Assembly: GCA_023665205.1 (NCBI GenBank)
Contig: JAMPEJ010000002.1
Coordinates: forward strand, 124,001-188,000
DNA length: 64,000 bases
DNA from: Corallococcus sp.
Lineage (GTDB): Bacteria > Bacillota > Clostridia > Christensenellales > CAG-314
Direction of reading: 5' to 3'
Below the pieces are notes generated by a model. It did no database searches. It saw only the letters and a list, made by a program, of their open reading frames with translations, and was not told the origin of the DNA. Made by a program: the position numbers and the translations under genes. Positions 1 to 9,011 of this stretch are shown one piece after another. Position 1 is the first letter of the stretch; each line of letters opens with the position of its first letter.

Positions 1-1085
1 TATCCGAACAAAATGAAATCGGCGTCTTTGCCTATTTCTATCGTTCCTACGCGATCGGACAAACCGATAAGTTTGGCAGGGTTGATCGTCCACATTTTTA
101 TCGCTTCGTAAAGCGGCAGACCGGAAAACGTTACTGCATTTGCAAGCCCGGTATACGCGTCCAAAGTGCTGCCGGCGCGAACGCCGCTTCCCTTAAGTCT
201 GGCGTCGCCGTCCACTACTTCTACGCCGTAGCCTGCAAGAGAATATTCGCCGTCGGGAAGCCCCGTAGCCATGATACTGTCCGTAATGCACACCACTTTG
301 TCCGCGCCTTTGGTTTTTACAAGCAGACGGAAAACGTCGCGCTGCACGTGTTTGCCGTCGCAAATCACCTCGCAATAATTGCCGCACAGCATTGCCGTGC
401 CGGAAACGTTCAGGTCGTGTCTGTCCAACTGCGCCATAGCGTTGCCCCAATGAGTAAAAGATTTCGCGCCGGCATCTATCGCCTTTTGAACCGTAGCGCC
501 GTCCGCAGCGCTGTGTCCGACGGAAACAACCACGCCGGTTTTAGAGACCGTTGCAATAAAGTCAAGCGCGCCGTCCAGTTCCGGAGCAACGGTAATTACC
601 TTTATCATGCCTTTTGCGGCTTTTTGATATTGCAAAAATTTGTCCATGGACGGCGTTTGCAAGAATTCCACCGGCATTGCGCCGCAGAACTTTTGCGAAA
701 GAAACGGGCCTTCCAAGTGGATTCCTTTAACTTCCGGATAATCTTTGGCAAGTTCCGTAATTAGCGAAAGTTGACGGCAAATATGCTCGTCGCTGTCCGT
801 CATGACGGTCGGCAGCACAGTACCTACGCCGTGCGCAACGTAAAATTCCAAAATCTTTTTCATTCCGTCAAGGTCGGCGGTATTGAAGTCATAGCCGTTG
901 GCGCCGTGCGTGTGAATATCTATAAGCGCCGGCAAAACGTATCGTCCCGTACAGTCCACGACTTCCGTTTGGTCGTCCGCCACTACGTCGGGGGCAATTT
1001 CGATAATCTTGCCGCGGTTGGCGACTATGTCCATACGTTCCAATTTATCTTTGATAAGTACAAGCCCGTTTTTGTAGAGAATCAT
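1..1085 (-). CDS. nagA: N-acetylglucosamine-6-phosphate deacetylase, 3' part cut by window edge
   Basis: This cytoplasmic amidohydrolase would deacetylate GlcNAc-6-phosphate to glucosamine-6-phosphate in amino-sugar and cell-wall recycling. Reading from the ATG at 1085, the frame stays open for 361 codons to the window edge, so only the C-terminal end is missing. It shows the metal site IDIHTHGANGYDF near residue 60, the HLEGPFLS loop, GHSAADG and a late MATGLPDGEYSL stretch, all typical of NagA. A GAGG ribosome site lies 9 bases before the start. It follows the phosphohexomutase by 24 bases and should share its transcript, which links amino-sugar breakdown to hexose-phosphate interconversion. 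Confidence 0.93.
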   Translation of the reverse strand, partial: MILYKNGLVLIKDKLERMDIVANRGKIIEIAPDVVADDQTEVVDCTGRYVLPALIDIHTHGANGYDFNTADLDGMKKILEFYVAHGVGTVLPTVMTDSDEHICRQLSLITELAKDYPEVKGIHLEGPFLSQKFCGAMPVEFLQTPSMDKFLQYQKAAKGMIKVITVAPELDGALDFIATVSKTGVVVSVGHSAADGATVQKAIDAGAKSFTHWGNAMAQLDRHDLNVSGTAMLCGNYCEVICDGKHVQRDVFRLLVKTKGADKVVCITDSIMATGLPDGEYSLAGYGVEVVDGDARLKGSGVRAGSTLDAYTGLANAVTFSGLPLYEAIKMWTINPAKLIGLSDRVGTIEIGKDADFILFG

Positions 1086-1109
1086 TTCCGTAACCTCTTG
1101 ATAAAACCT

Positions 1110-2768
1110 TTATTTCATTATTGCATCCAATTGGTTTTTGATTTCGTCAAACCGCTGTGCGATCGTCTCGTCGTCGCCTTGCGCAGTAACGTAACACTTT
1201 ACAAGAGGTTCGGTACCGCTCGGGCGCAAAATCACTTGGCTGCCGTCCTGACTGTTGTAGCGTATAACGTTGGACTTGGGAAGTTTAAGCTGCGTTTGCG
1301 TGAGAAAATCCGTTGAAGCGACGACCTTGCTGTTACCGAGTTTTTGCAGAGGATGGTTACGTATGCTTACGAACAAATCTTTAATTTTTTGCGCGCCCTC
1401 GGCTCCCTCGAACGTGTAACTGAATGTTTTTTGTACGCTGTTTCCAAGTTCCGCTTTCAGTTCGTCAAGTCTGTCTACCAAAGTTTTTCCGTGTTTGCGC
1501 CAATAAGCTATGCACTGACAAGCAAGCATTGCCGCAACCACTCCGTCCTTATCTCGTACGTAACTGCCTTTAAGATAACCGCAGCTTTCTTCAAAGCCGA
1601 AAAGAAAACGGTGTTCTTCTCCCTCGTCTTCCAATTCTTTGATTGTCGCACCGATATACTTAAATCCGGTAAGCACGTTTCTGACTTCGGCGTTGTATTT
1701 TTTTGCAAGCGCTTCCACCATAACCGTAGAAACTATGGTTTTGACGATTACCGGATTTTTGCACAGAGTGCCTTGTTGCGCCTTGTATGACAAAACGTAG
1801 TCGCACAAAAGCAATCCAACGTCGTTGCCGGAAAGTATCGCGTATTCTCCGTTATGACGCACCGCAACGCCCAAACGGTCGCAATCGGGATCGTTGGCAA
1901 GCACTGCGTCGCAGCCTTTTTTTGCCGCAAGTTTCAATGCAAGCGACAACGCTTCCGCTTTTTCAGGATTGGGGTACGGGCAGGTTGGGAAGTCGCCGTT
2001 AGGCACGGACTGCTCGGAAACCATGTCCAGTTTTTCCAGCCCTACGCAACGCAAAACTTCCGGCACGACTTTGTAGCCCGCGCCGTTTAGAGGAGAATAT
2101 ACGATGCTTATTCCGCTTGCGTCGTTTAAGCCTTGCGCAATAACGCATTGCTTGTATTTTATGCACATATCCTCGTCCGCGTAGGTTATAAGTCCGCCGA
2201 CGTAATCGGAAAAAACCGGAATGGGAATTTCAAAAGGATCCACGCCGCTTATAAACTCCGTCACTTCGTTTGCGGCGTCGTCGGTAAGTTGACAACCCTC
2301 CGAGTCATACACTTTGTAACCGTTGTATTGAGCCGCGTTGTGGCTAGCCGTCACGTTGATGCCCATGTCCGTTTTATAATTGCGTACCATAAAAGAAAGA
2401 TACGGCGTGGGCATACACTCACGCGTTATGTACACCTTTATGCCGCAATAAGCCAACGTCGCGGCAGCCGTTTCGGAAAAAAGCTGCGAATTGTTGCGGC
2501 TGTCGTAAGTTATAGCGCAAGACGTCATTCCGTGGCTTTGCATATAACGCGCAACGCCCATAGTGGCGCGGAAAAGGGTGTACACGTTAAGGCGGTTTGT
2601 TCCGGCTTCCATTATTCCGCGAAGCCCTGCCGTACCGAATTCCAAATCTTTGTAGAAGGCATCCTCTATTTTAGCCTCGTCCCTTGCCATTGCACGCAAG
2701 CCGGAATGAACTGCGGCGTCCGAGGCGTGTTCCAACCAAAATTTGTAAGTTTGCTTGTAGTCTGACAT
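1110..2768 (-). CDS. Phospho-sugar mutase (phosphoglucomutase/phosphomannomutase)
   Basis: Alpha-D-phosphohexomutase of 552 residues that would interconvert hexose 1- and 6-phosphates, supplying glucose-1-phosphate for sugar nucleotides. The four family signatures occur in order: the phosphoserine loop TASHNAAQYNGYKVY (about residues 139-153), the metal loop DPDCDRLGVA (about 292), the sugar loop GFEESCGYLKG and the phosphate loop RPSGTEPLVKCY near the end. Size and motif spacing fit the Bacillota PgcA type. It sits in a minus-strand operon after the ATP-grasp gene and before nagA. Preference for glucose or mannose cannot be decided from sequence alone. Confidence 0.93.
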   Translation of the reverse strand: MSDYKQTYKFWLEHASDAAVHSGLRAMARDEAKIEDAFYKDLEFGTAGLRGIMEAGTNRLNVYTLFRATMGVARYMQSHGMTSCAITYDSRNNSQLFSETAAATLAYCGIKVYITRECMPTPYLSFMVRNYKTDMGINVTASHNAAQYNGYKVYDSEGCQLTDDAANEVTEFISGVDPFEIPIPVFSDYVGGLITYADEDMCIKYKQCVIAQGLNDASGISIVYSPLNGAGYKVVPEVLRCVGLEKLDMVSEQSVPNGDFPTCPYPNPEKAEALSLALKLAAKKGCDAVLANDPDCDRLGVAVRHNGEYAILSGNDVGLLLCDYVLSYKAQQGTLCKNPVIVKTIVSTVMVEALAKKYNAEVRNVLTGFKYIGATIKELEDEGEEHRFLFGFEESCGYLKGSYVRDKDGVVAAMLACQCIAYWRKHGKTLVDRLDELKAELGNSVQKTFSYTFEGAEGAQKIKDLFVSIRNHPLQKLGNSKVVASTDFLTQTQLKLPKSNVIRYNSQDGSQVILRPSGTEPLVKCYVTAQGDDETIAQRFDEIKNQLDAIMK

Positions 2769-2814
2769 TTTCCCTCCGTTGGATGCGCATTTGGCGCAAA
2801 TACTTAAAAATTTA

Positions 2815-3687
2815 TTATTCTCGGCTTACTTTTTGTAACACGTACTGCAAAATTTTTTCCGACATGTCCACGCCCGTGCAATCCAGCGTAGACTTGAAAT
2901 GCGGATTGGAATTGACTTCGCATACGAGCGGTCCGTTTGCGCCGAACAAAACGTCTACGCCGGCGAAATCCGCACCGACTGCACGGACTGCTTCAACGGC
3001 GATCCGCGATTCGGTTTCCGTAGGAACATAGGAAGTCGCATTTCCGCCCAAAGTCACGTTGGAACGGAAGTCTCCGTCGCTTTGTCGCAGCATACTGCAT
3101 ACGACTTTGTCTCCAACAACGTTTATGCGAATATCTCTGCCGAAACTCGTTTCGACAAACTGTTGCATAACAAAACCTTTGCAGCCCAAACTTTTAACTA
3201 CCGACATCGCTTCCTCAAAAGTTTTTGCCAAATAAACCTGTTGACCGAAAGATCCGAATTCCTCCTTGACGACGAGCGGCAAACCGAGTTCTCGAACGGC
3301 GTTATCTACAAACGCCAAATCGGAGTAACCGACGTTTTGAAACGTTTTGGGAGAAATAATTGTTTTGGGCGTAGGCACAACGCCGCACAGAGCCAAGGCC
3401 GTTTGAGCCTTGCTGTCGCAGGTTTCCAGGGCAACAGCACTATTGAACAGTTTTAGTCCTACCCTTTCCAAACGCCGCGCAAGATACGCGTCCTTATCCC
3501 AAAACAATACGAAATCCGGCCTTGTTCCGAATTGCGAAAAATCCGACGAAATGTCGCAGGAAAGCTGCGCCGACGACAACTGACGTAATTCTACCCCAAG
3601 AACGCGGGCGGCGTTTTGAAAATACGCATACAATTCGTCAAACTTTGGCGAACGCAAAAAACCGTTTATAACAAGCCAACCCGTCAT
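2815..3687 (-). CDS. RimK-like ATP-grasp ligase
   Basis: This 290-residue protein has the ATP-grasp fold: a lysine strand LGLPLVVKEEFGSFGQQVYL around residue 140, a second strand GFVMQQFVETSFGRDIRI, and metal-binding FAGVDVLFG and CEVNSNPHF near the C-terminus. The RimK branch joins amino acids, often glutamate, to a carboxylate acceptor through an acyl phosphate. The substrate is unknown here. The start codon overlaps the aminopeptidase stop codon by four bases (ATGA), so translation is probably coupled to that peptidase. That suggests peptide or peptidoglycan-fragment metabolism, which is inference. Confidence 0.8.
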   Translation of the reverse strand: MTGWLVINGFLRSPKFDELYAYFQNAARVLGVELRQLSSAQLSCDISSDFSQFGTRPDFVLFWDKDAYLARRLERVGLKLFNSAVALETCDSKAQTALALCGVVPTPKTIISPKTFQNVGYSDLAFVDNAVRELGLPLVVKEEFGSFGQQVYLAKTFEEAMSVVKSLGCKGFVMQQFVETSFGRDIRINVVGDKVVCSMLRQSDGDFRSNVTLGGNATSYVPTETESRIAVEAVRAVGADFAGVDVLFGANGPLVCEVNSNPHFKSTLDCTGVDMSEKILQYVLQKVSRE

Positions 3688-4922
3688 TTCGTTTGCACCG
3701 CGTCGCCGTTTTGCGAAATATTTGCAGATAAAAACAACGTAAGCGCTTGTTGCATACGGTCAATATCATCTGCGCCGACCGTTTCGCAAGCCGAATGCAT
3801 TGCCAGTTGAGCAAGACCGATATCGCAAGTTTTGATACCGAGTCTGCGAGACGTAACAAGTCCCAAGGTCGAACCGCAGCGCACGTCGGAACGGTTGTAG
3901 TAATCCTGTACGGGAACTTTGTCGGAAACGACGCTTTTGAACAGCGCCGCAGAAAGCCCGTCCGTAGCGTAATTTGGGTGATGTTTTACCACCACGCCGC
4001 CGTTAAGTTTAACTTGAATATACGGGTCGTTTTTTTCCGCGTGAGCGGGATGCGCGGCATGACCGTTATCCACCGAAAGCGCGGCTCCGTTTTCTCGCGC
4101 GGCGATTGCCTGTTCGACGGACAACGACAATGCGGACTCTATCTGACAAAGCACTCTGTCTACAAAGTCCGGACTGCCCTGACGCGTACCGCTGCCAACC
4201 TCTTCGTTATCCAAACAGGCAACTACGGCAATATCCTTCGGACTAGCGTTGCACAGCGCCGTTACGCTTGCATAAACGCTCGTAAGATTGTCCAAACGCG
4301 GCGAACACAAAAATTCCTTATTTACTCCCGCATAGAACGCCGGAGTTGCAGGAACAACGTACAAATCGGAATCCAAAACTTTTTTGTCCGTAAACGTTTT
4401 GTACAGGTCCTGTTCGGACAAAGAAAACAAAGGCAACGCGTCGCTTTGCAAGTTGACTGAAAAACTTTCGTTGGCAGAAGGATTGTGATGAATAGCCAAC
4501 GACGGTATAACCACGTCGTAACCGCTTGCAACCAAACGTTGTTCCGCTCCGTTTGCAGTTTCCACAAGAAGCCGCCCGCACACTTTAAGCGGACGGTCAA
4601 AAAACGAATACAACAAACCGCCGCCGTATTTTTCCGTGTTAAGACGAACGACTCCGCCGTTTACCGCAACGCTCGCGCCCTTTACTTTGAAAGCGGGACT
4701 GTCAGTGTGACTTTCGCAAATATTGTACGTTTTGTTTTTACCAATGCAAAAAGCCGCAACGCTGCTGCCGTTTTGCGTTACGTAGTATTTGCCGCCCTCA
4801 GACAAACGCCAACGCTCTCCGAGCGTCAAAGGTGCAAATCCGTGCGCGTCCAAAATGCCGCACACGTTTTTGACCGTATGAAAAGCCGTGTAACTTGTAT
4901 CCAAAAATTCGAGAATGTCCAT
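3684..4922 (-). CDS. M18 family aminopeptidase
   Basis: Zinc aminopeptidase of 412 residues, near the usual length for bacterial M18 enzymes, which release N-terminal amino acids, often Asp or Glu, from peptides in the cytoplasm. Metal and catalytic signatures are present: SHTDSPAFKVKG (about residue 72), LDNEEVGSGTRQG (about 240), DNGHAAHPAHAEKNDP (about 298) and AMHSACETVGADD near the end. It is first in the operon leading to the ATP-grasp enzyme, phosphohexomutase and NagA, behind a good sigma-A promoter. Confidence 0.92.
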   Translation of the reverse strand: MDILEFLDTSYTAFHTVKNVCGILDAHGFAPLTLGERWRLSEGGKYYVTQNGSSVAAFCIGKNKTYNICESHTDSPAFKVKGASVAVNGGVVRLNTEKYGGGLLYSFFDRPLKVCGRLLVETANGAEQRLVASGYDVVIPSLAIHHNPSANESFSVNLQSDALPLFSLSEQDLYKTFTDKKVLDSDLYVVPATPAFYAGVNKEFLCSPRLDNLTSVYASVTALCNASPKDIAVVACLDNEEVGSGTRQGSPDFVDRVLCQIESALSLSVEQAIAARENGAALSVDNGHAAHPAHAEKNDPYIQVKLNGGVVVKHHPNYATDGLSAALFKSVVSDKVPVQDYYNRSDVRCGSTLGLVTSRRLGIKTCDIGLAQLAMHSACETVGADDIDRMQQALTLFLSANISQNGDAVQTK

Positions 4923-4960
4923 ATGATCGCCTCGTTGATAATTGCTGAAAAATCAAATTG

Positions 4961-4989
4961 ATTGTACCACACAAGACGTGTATAGTCAA
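4961..4989 (-). promoter_or_regulatory. Sigma-A promoter of the aminopeptidase-nagA operon
   Basis: On the minus strand a -35 TTGACT and a -10 TACAAT are separated by exactly 17 bases, 38 bases upstream of the aminopeptidase ATG. Confidence 0.75.
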
Positions 4990-5041
4990 TAATTATCCAA
5001 AGTGTCTCAACTTTCAAAATACAAATAAAATATCCCTTAAA

Positions 5042-5075
5042 ATAACAAAACGCCCTGCCTAAACAAGACAGAGCG
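5042..5075 (-). terminator. Intrinsic terminator after gerC
   Basis: A 9-bp GC-rich stem (arms 5051-5059 and 5067-5075, three G-U pairs) is followed on the minus strand by a T-rich run. It lies just after the gerC stop codon. Confidence 0.8.
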
Positions 5076-5089
5076 CTGCAGTACACGGA

Positions 5090-6214
5090 TTACTTTTCCG
5101 TAACCTTTATTTCCAATTTGACCGGAATTTCCGACATCGACAGTTTAGTCACTTTGTCCGTAGTGCCGAATTTTTGACGGAAAGTTTCGTGCATTTCCAA
5201 TATATCGAAGTCCAGTTCCGTTTGCTTTTTCAAAAACAGCGTTGCCAATTCCACGGACTGTTCTTTTACCTGATCCAACATCATCTGCGGTATTTCTTCC
5301 TCCGTCTTGGCCGTAAACACCCCTCCCGCGCCGAAACTGTCTGTGCGAGCCAATTTTACCTGCATTTCCACGCTCATAGATACGACGCCCTCCTTTTCTT
5401 TTACGGAAACGTCTTTGGAATTTGCACGCAAGGTGTACATTTTACCGTCTTTGTCCGTTACGGCAAACACGTTTCCGGAAACGCTGTTTTGCAAGACGGC
5501 AAATCCCTTGCTTTCCTGCTCGTCAAGTACTGTCACCAACTTATTTTCGCGAAACACCGCAATTGTGTTACACACAAAAAAACCTTGAGTTTGATCGGGT
5601 TTTTCCGTACTTTGATTAGGAGAAGGAACAAACTCTATCACGTTCAAAAAACCGGTTTTGTACAGTTCGTGCTGACTACGGGAATACGTAAGCAAGTCGC
5701 AAACGGGGATCGCCACGTCTTTTGACAATCCTTTCAGTTTGTCGGCCAACGCAATGGACACGCTTTGCGATAAAGCGTCGCCGTTGTTCAACATATCCGC
5801 GGCGCGGCCTTTGCAACAGCAAACTATCGCGCTTTCCTTAAAACTGTCGGAACGGATAAAATAATCCGCAGTAGAAGAAAAATCCGTCGCGATAAATTCC
5901 TCTCCGTACATAAGCAACACGCACTGACCGAGCGAAGTTTCCTTGCCGGACTTTAACGCAATGCTCTGCAATGCCTCCGCTACGGTTTTGCCGCTTGCCG
6001 TTACCGTCTTGCTGTAAGTGCCTATTTGCTCGCTGCCGTTGCCGGGGCTGACCACTTCGGCAGTGACGACGACTTCGCCGTTTTCTCCAAGGTCTATCCC
6101 AAGCCCCAACACTATGGAACGCTTCATTATATCGTTGCCCTTGTAACCGACGGACACGACTATTAGCACCGTCGCTACGGCAAGAAAAATTCCTATACGT
6201 TTAAGATTGTTCAT
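5090..6214 (-). CDS. gerC: Ger(x)C family spore germination protein, lipobox lost
   Basis: Third subunit of a GerA-type germinant receptor, which sits in the spore inner membrane and senses nutrients. The chosen ATG at 6214 overlaps the gerB stop (ATGA) and has GGAGG 9 bases upstream, giving 374 residues. The N-terminus is a hydrophobic segment followed by SVGYKGNDIMKRSIVLGLGID. In the family the equivalent spot reads GCW, with the cysteine lipidated; here it is Tyr24 and no cysteine exists nearby, so standard lipoprotein anchoring looks impossible and the segment may act as an uncleaved anchor. The conserved SLGQCVLLMYGEE stretch and the C-terminal domain are intact. Confidence 0.88.
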   Translation of the reverse strand: MNNLKRIGIFLAVATVLIVVSVGYKGNDIMKRSIVLGLGIDLGENGEVVVTAEVVSPGNGSEQIGTYSKTVTASGKTVAEALQSIALKSGKETSLGQCVLLMYGEEFIATDFSSTADYFIRSDSFKESAIVCCCKGRAADMLNNGDALSQSVSIALADKLKGLSKDVAIPVCDLLTYSRSQHELYKTGFLNVIEFVPSPNQSTEKPDQTQGFFVCNTIAVFRENKLVTVLDEQESKGFAVLQNSVSGNVFAVTDKDGKMYTLRANSKDVSVKEKEGVVSMSVEMQVKLARTDSFGAGGVFTAKTEEEIPQMMLDQVKEQSVELATLFLKKQTELDFDILEMHETFRQKFGTTDKVTKLSMSEIPVKLEIKVTEK

Positions 6215-7332
6215 TGTATTCCTCCGTTTATGGAGATCAACTCCGTTTTGGGAGACTTGTGCGCTAACTTGACTAGCAACGGCATAAGCAACGGCAAAAC
6301 GTATTGCACAACGGCAAATGGTATCACGCACCAATGTACGAAGTTTTCCACCAAGGTGACCGTCGGTAAAAACATCGGTATCAGCATAATGAGAGACAGC
6401 GCTCCCAGCGTAGGCAAGTTGATTTTAACAAAATGCAGACCGAATATTTTTTCCACACACTTATAAGCGCAAAAGATGAAGATTATCACCTTGATAATGA
6501 CGGACGTAAGCCATACCGTAAGAGTTATCCAGTCCCAACGGCCGTCGGTGGATTCCGATACGGAAAACATACCTATCTTGCTCATCGCTATATTTCCGTA
6601 CTGCGCAAAATCTCCGAACAATGCTACGAACACGGCATCCAAAAGCAGCGTCAAAACAACGCCTACGGCAAAACACGTCAAAACCGGAGTAAACACGCGT
6701 TTTTGCGGCTTGATGTCCTCTAACACAAAGTAAATAAACACGTAGTCGCTAAACCAAAAACTACGCATAAACGCCGTGCCGAAAATTTTGCCGGCTCCTG
6801 CTTCGCCAATCGGCAACAAATATGAAAACTGCGCCTGCGTCGTCGGATAAATGAGTATCGCCACGATAGAAAGCAAAATGAGCGCAAACAATACCTGCGA
6901 TACTCTGGCAATGGAATTGAATCCGCGGTAAATAGCAAACCCCGCAACTGCTACAATCGGCAGCATAAACAAAATCCAGTTGGTATTGACGTCGAAAGTG
7001 ACTGCAAAAGTGTTGTAGCAGGAATCCAATAACACCAACGTGCGGCACATAAACATCACGAAAAATATAAACAGTACTATTTTACTGCCGACCTTTGTTA
7101 CAGTCTTGTCCAACACGGCGTCGATAGAAAGTCTGTTTTTGTTAAGTTTGACGCCCCACAGCAAAAAGCACAGGCACAGCAGATCCCACATAAAAGCCAC
7201 GCCCATGACAAGCCAACTGTCGTGCCCCACGTCCTTTGCAAGAATAGAAGGCAGCGAAAGAAATTTACCTCCGGTTATGACCAACAAAAGTAACAAAGAT
7301 ATTTGAGTTACGTTGACTTTATTCTTACCCAT
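6211..7332 (-). CDS. gerB: GerAB/ArcD/ProY family spore germination permease
   Basis: Polytopic membrane protein of 373 residues with about ten hydrophobic segments, of the APC-like GerAB family that binds the nutrient germinant. The N-terminus NVTQISLLLLLVITGGKFL and the LVLLDSCYNTFAVTF and SFWFSDYVFIYFVLED segments fit the family. Its ATG overlaps the gerA stop (TAATG) and GGAGG precedes it, so the receptor genes are translationally coupled. The germinant cannot be predicted. Confidence 0.9.
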   Translation of the reverse strand: MGKNKVNVTQISLLLLLVITGGKFLSLPSILAKDVGHDSWLVMGVAFMWDLLCLCFLLWGVKLNKNRLSIDAVLDKTVTKVGSKIVLFIFFVMFMCRTLVLLDSCYNTFAVTFDVNTNWILFMLPIVAVAGFAIYRGFNSIARVSQVLFALILLSIVAILIYPTTQAQFSYLLPIGEAGAGKIFGTAFMRSFWFSDYVFIYFVLEDIKPQKRVFTPVLTCFAVGVVLTLLLDAVFVALFGDFAQYGNIAMSKIGMFSVSESTDGRWDWITLTVWLTSVIIKVIIFIFCAYKCVEKIFGLHFVKINLPTLGALSLIMLIPMFLPTVTLVENFVHWCVIPFAVVQYVLPLLMPLLVKLAHKSPKTELISINGGIQ

Positions 7333-8744
7333 TAGCCCCTCCTTTGATCGTTATCGTGCGGAATGGAGCGCGGACGCTTTTTTTGTTTTTGCAAAGGTTT
7401 TTGCAGAATAGCGTCTTGACGGTCGTTGGGAATATCGGGAGCAAACGGAGCGAGGAAAGGCGTTTTGTACGTGGTAAGCGACGTGATATAAAGTAATATC
7501 AACAGCATAGAAAGCATAACGCCCATAATACCCATAATACCGCCTATAAGAGTAATAACCAACCGCAAAAGAGACAAAACGAGGGTATTGTCCGGCATGG
7601 CGAAAAGTCCTATGCCCGAAAGGGCGCCTATCATAACGGCAGGCGCGCCGATGAGTCCCGCTTTTACCGCAGCGTCGCCCAAAACTATCGCGCCGACAAG
7701 CGACAGAGAAATACCGACGGCCGTAGGCATACGCAAGTTGGCTTCGCGCAAAATATCAAAGATAATTATAACCAACATCATTTCCGCAATAGGCGAAAAC
7801 GGTATCGCCTGCGTAGCGTTTAGAATAGTTATCAAAAATTTTAGAGGAATTATTTGATAATTGTACATTTGCAAGCAGACGTACAGTGCCGGCAGCAGCA
7901 CAGAAGCCAATATGCTTACAAGCCTTAAAATACGGTTGACTCCCGTCATGACGGAATTTTCGTAATAATCGCCGGGAGACTGCAAATCCTCGATATAAAG
8001 GTACGGCAAGGTTATGACCATGGGCGAGCCGTCCACGAGAATCGCTACGCGCCCTTCCAACATTTTGCCCACCGCTACGTCCGGCTTTTCCGTAAGACCC
8101 ACCCTGCGGAACAAAAAAGTTTTGTCCTCGTCCAAGTAACGTGAGAGATACGTACTGTCCAATACGCCGTCGATTTTGATATTTTGGATTTTTTGAGCGA
8201 TTTTGTCTACTAATTTCTGGTCGGCGATGCCGTTTAGGTAACATACGTACACCGCAGTATTGGTGTAGACTCCCACGTTCAACAATACTGTTTTGAAATC
8301 CGGAGTTTTAAGGCGTTTCCTCAGTAGCGTTAAATTCGATTTTGCGTTTTCCACAAAACCCTCGCGCGGTCCTCTCATGACAATAGACGTGGGAGGCTCG
8401 GCTACGGAACGTCCCAGTTCCGTTCTGGTATCTACGGCTATGACGGTTTGTTCGTCGCCCTCTACGAATACGAGAGTGTATCCGTTAAGAAAATCTTGCA
8501 AAGCCGAATCGAAATTGGGCGCAGTGTGCGCGTTGATTCCGACAAGCAATTTTTGCAAGACGTCCTGCGCGCTTTCGACTTCTTTTAGATAAGTCAAAGG
8601 CTGCAGCACGAAGTCGCAAATTTTTTGCATATCGCACATTGTATCCAAACTTACGACGTGCAGCGTTTTGCCGCAATCTACCGTGCGATACAAAAAGTCG
8701 TCCTGACCCTGATAGATATTTTGAAGTTTTTTCAAATTTTCCAT
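7332..8744 (-). CDS. gerA: GerA family spore germination protein, subunit A
   Basis: Subunit A of the germinant receptor. It has an N-terminal soluble domain of about 270 residues containing MLEGRVAILVDGSPMVITLP, a hallmark of the family, then several membrane spans (YNYQIIPLKFLITILNAT onward) and a charged C-terminus with PFLAPFAPDIPNDRQD. I chose the ATG at 8744 (470 residues); a TTG at 8804 would add 20 residues of unusual composition. It is first of three coupled genes, gerA-gerB-gerC. A complete receptor suggests that the organism, or a recent ancestor, forms spores. Confidence 0.9.
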   Translation of the reverse strand: MENLKKLQNIYQGQDDFLYRTVDCGKTLHVVSLDTMCDMQKICDFVLQPLTYLKEVESAQDVLQKLLVGINAHTAPNFDSALQDFLNGYTLVFVEGDEQTVIAVDTRTELGRSVAEPPTSIVMRGPREGFVENAKSNLTLLRKRLKTPDFKTVLLNVGVYTNTAVYVCYLNGIADQKLVDKIAQKIQNIKIDGVLDSTYLSRYLDEDKTFLFRRVGLTEKPDVAVGKMLEGRVAILVDGSPMVITLPYLYIEDLQSPGDYYENSVMTGVNRILRLVSILASVLLPALYVCLQMYNYQIIPLKFLITILNATQAIPFSPIAEMMLVIIIFDILREANLRMPTAVGISLSLVGAIVLGDAAVKAGLIGAPAVMIGALSGIGLFAMPDNTLVLSLLRLVITLIGGIMGIMGVMLSMLLILLYITSLTTYKTPFLAPFAPDIPNDRQDAILQKPLQKQKKRPRSIPHDNDQRRG

Positions 8745-8906
8745 AATGAAAAGTTTTGCAAACAAAACGGGAAAATATACCTGACGGCAAAAGAAAAGCG
8801 CCAATCTAAAATAAAAAGGAAATCAAAATAAACGAAATGCGGGAAGCGACCTCTGTACGGCAAAAACCGAACCGGACGAACGTTAAACAAACGCAAATAA
8901 TCCACG

Positions 8907-8987
8907 CAAGAAAAAAGTCCTCTGATTTTGAAATACATCCACAAAAGTGTCTGACCTTTGAGGTGAATTTCATTTTTTAGAGGACTT
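8907..8987 (-). terminator. Long-stem terminator after lepB
   Basis: Perfect 9-base arms (AAGTCCTCT at 8915-8923, AGAGGACTT at 8979-8987) enclose a partly paired 55-base loop. On the minus strand the structure ends in TTTTTTCTT, which suits termination of the lepB operon. The loop is unusually long for a simple terminator. Confidence 0.7.
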
Positions 8988-9011
8988 GAAAATTTGATAC
9001 TTGTAACCGAG

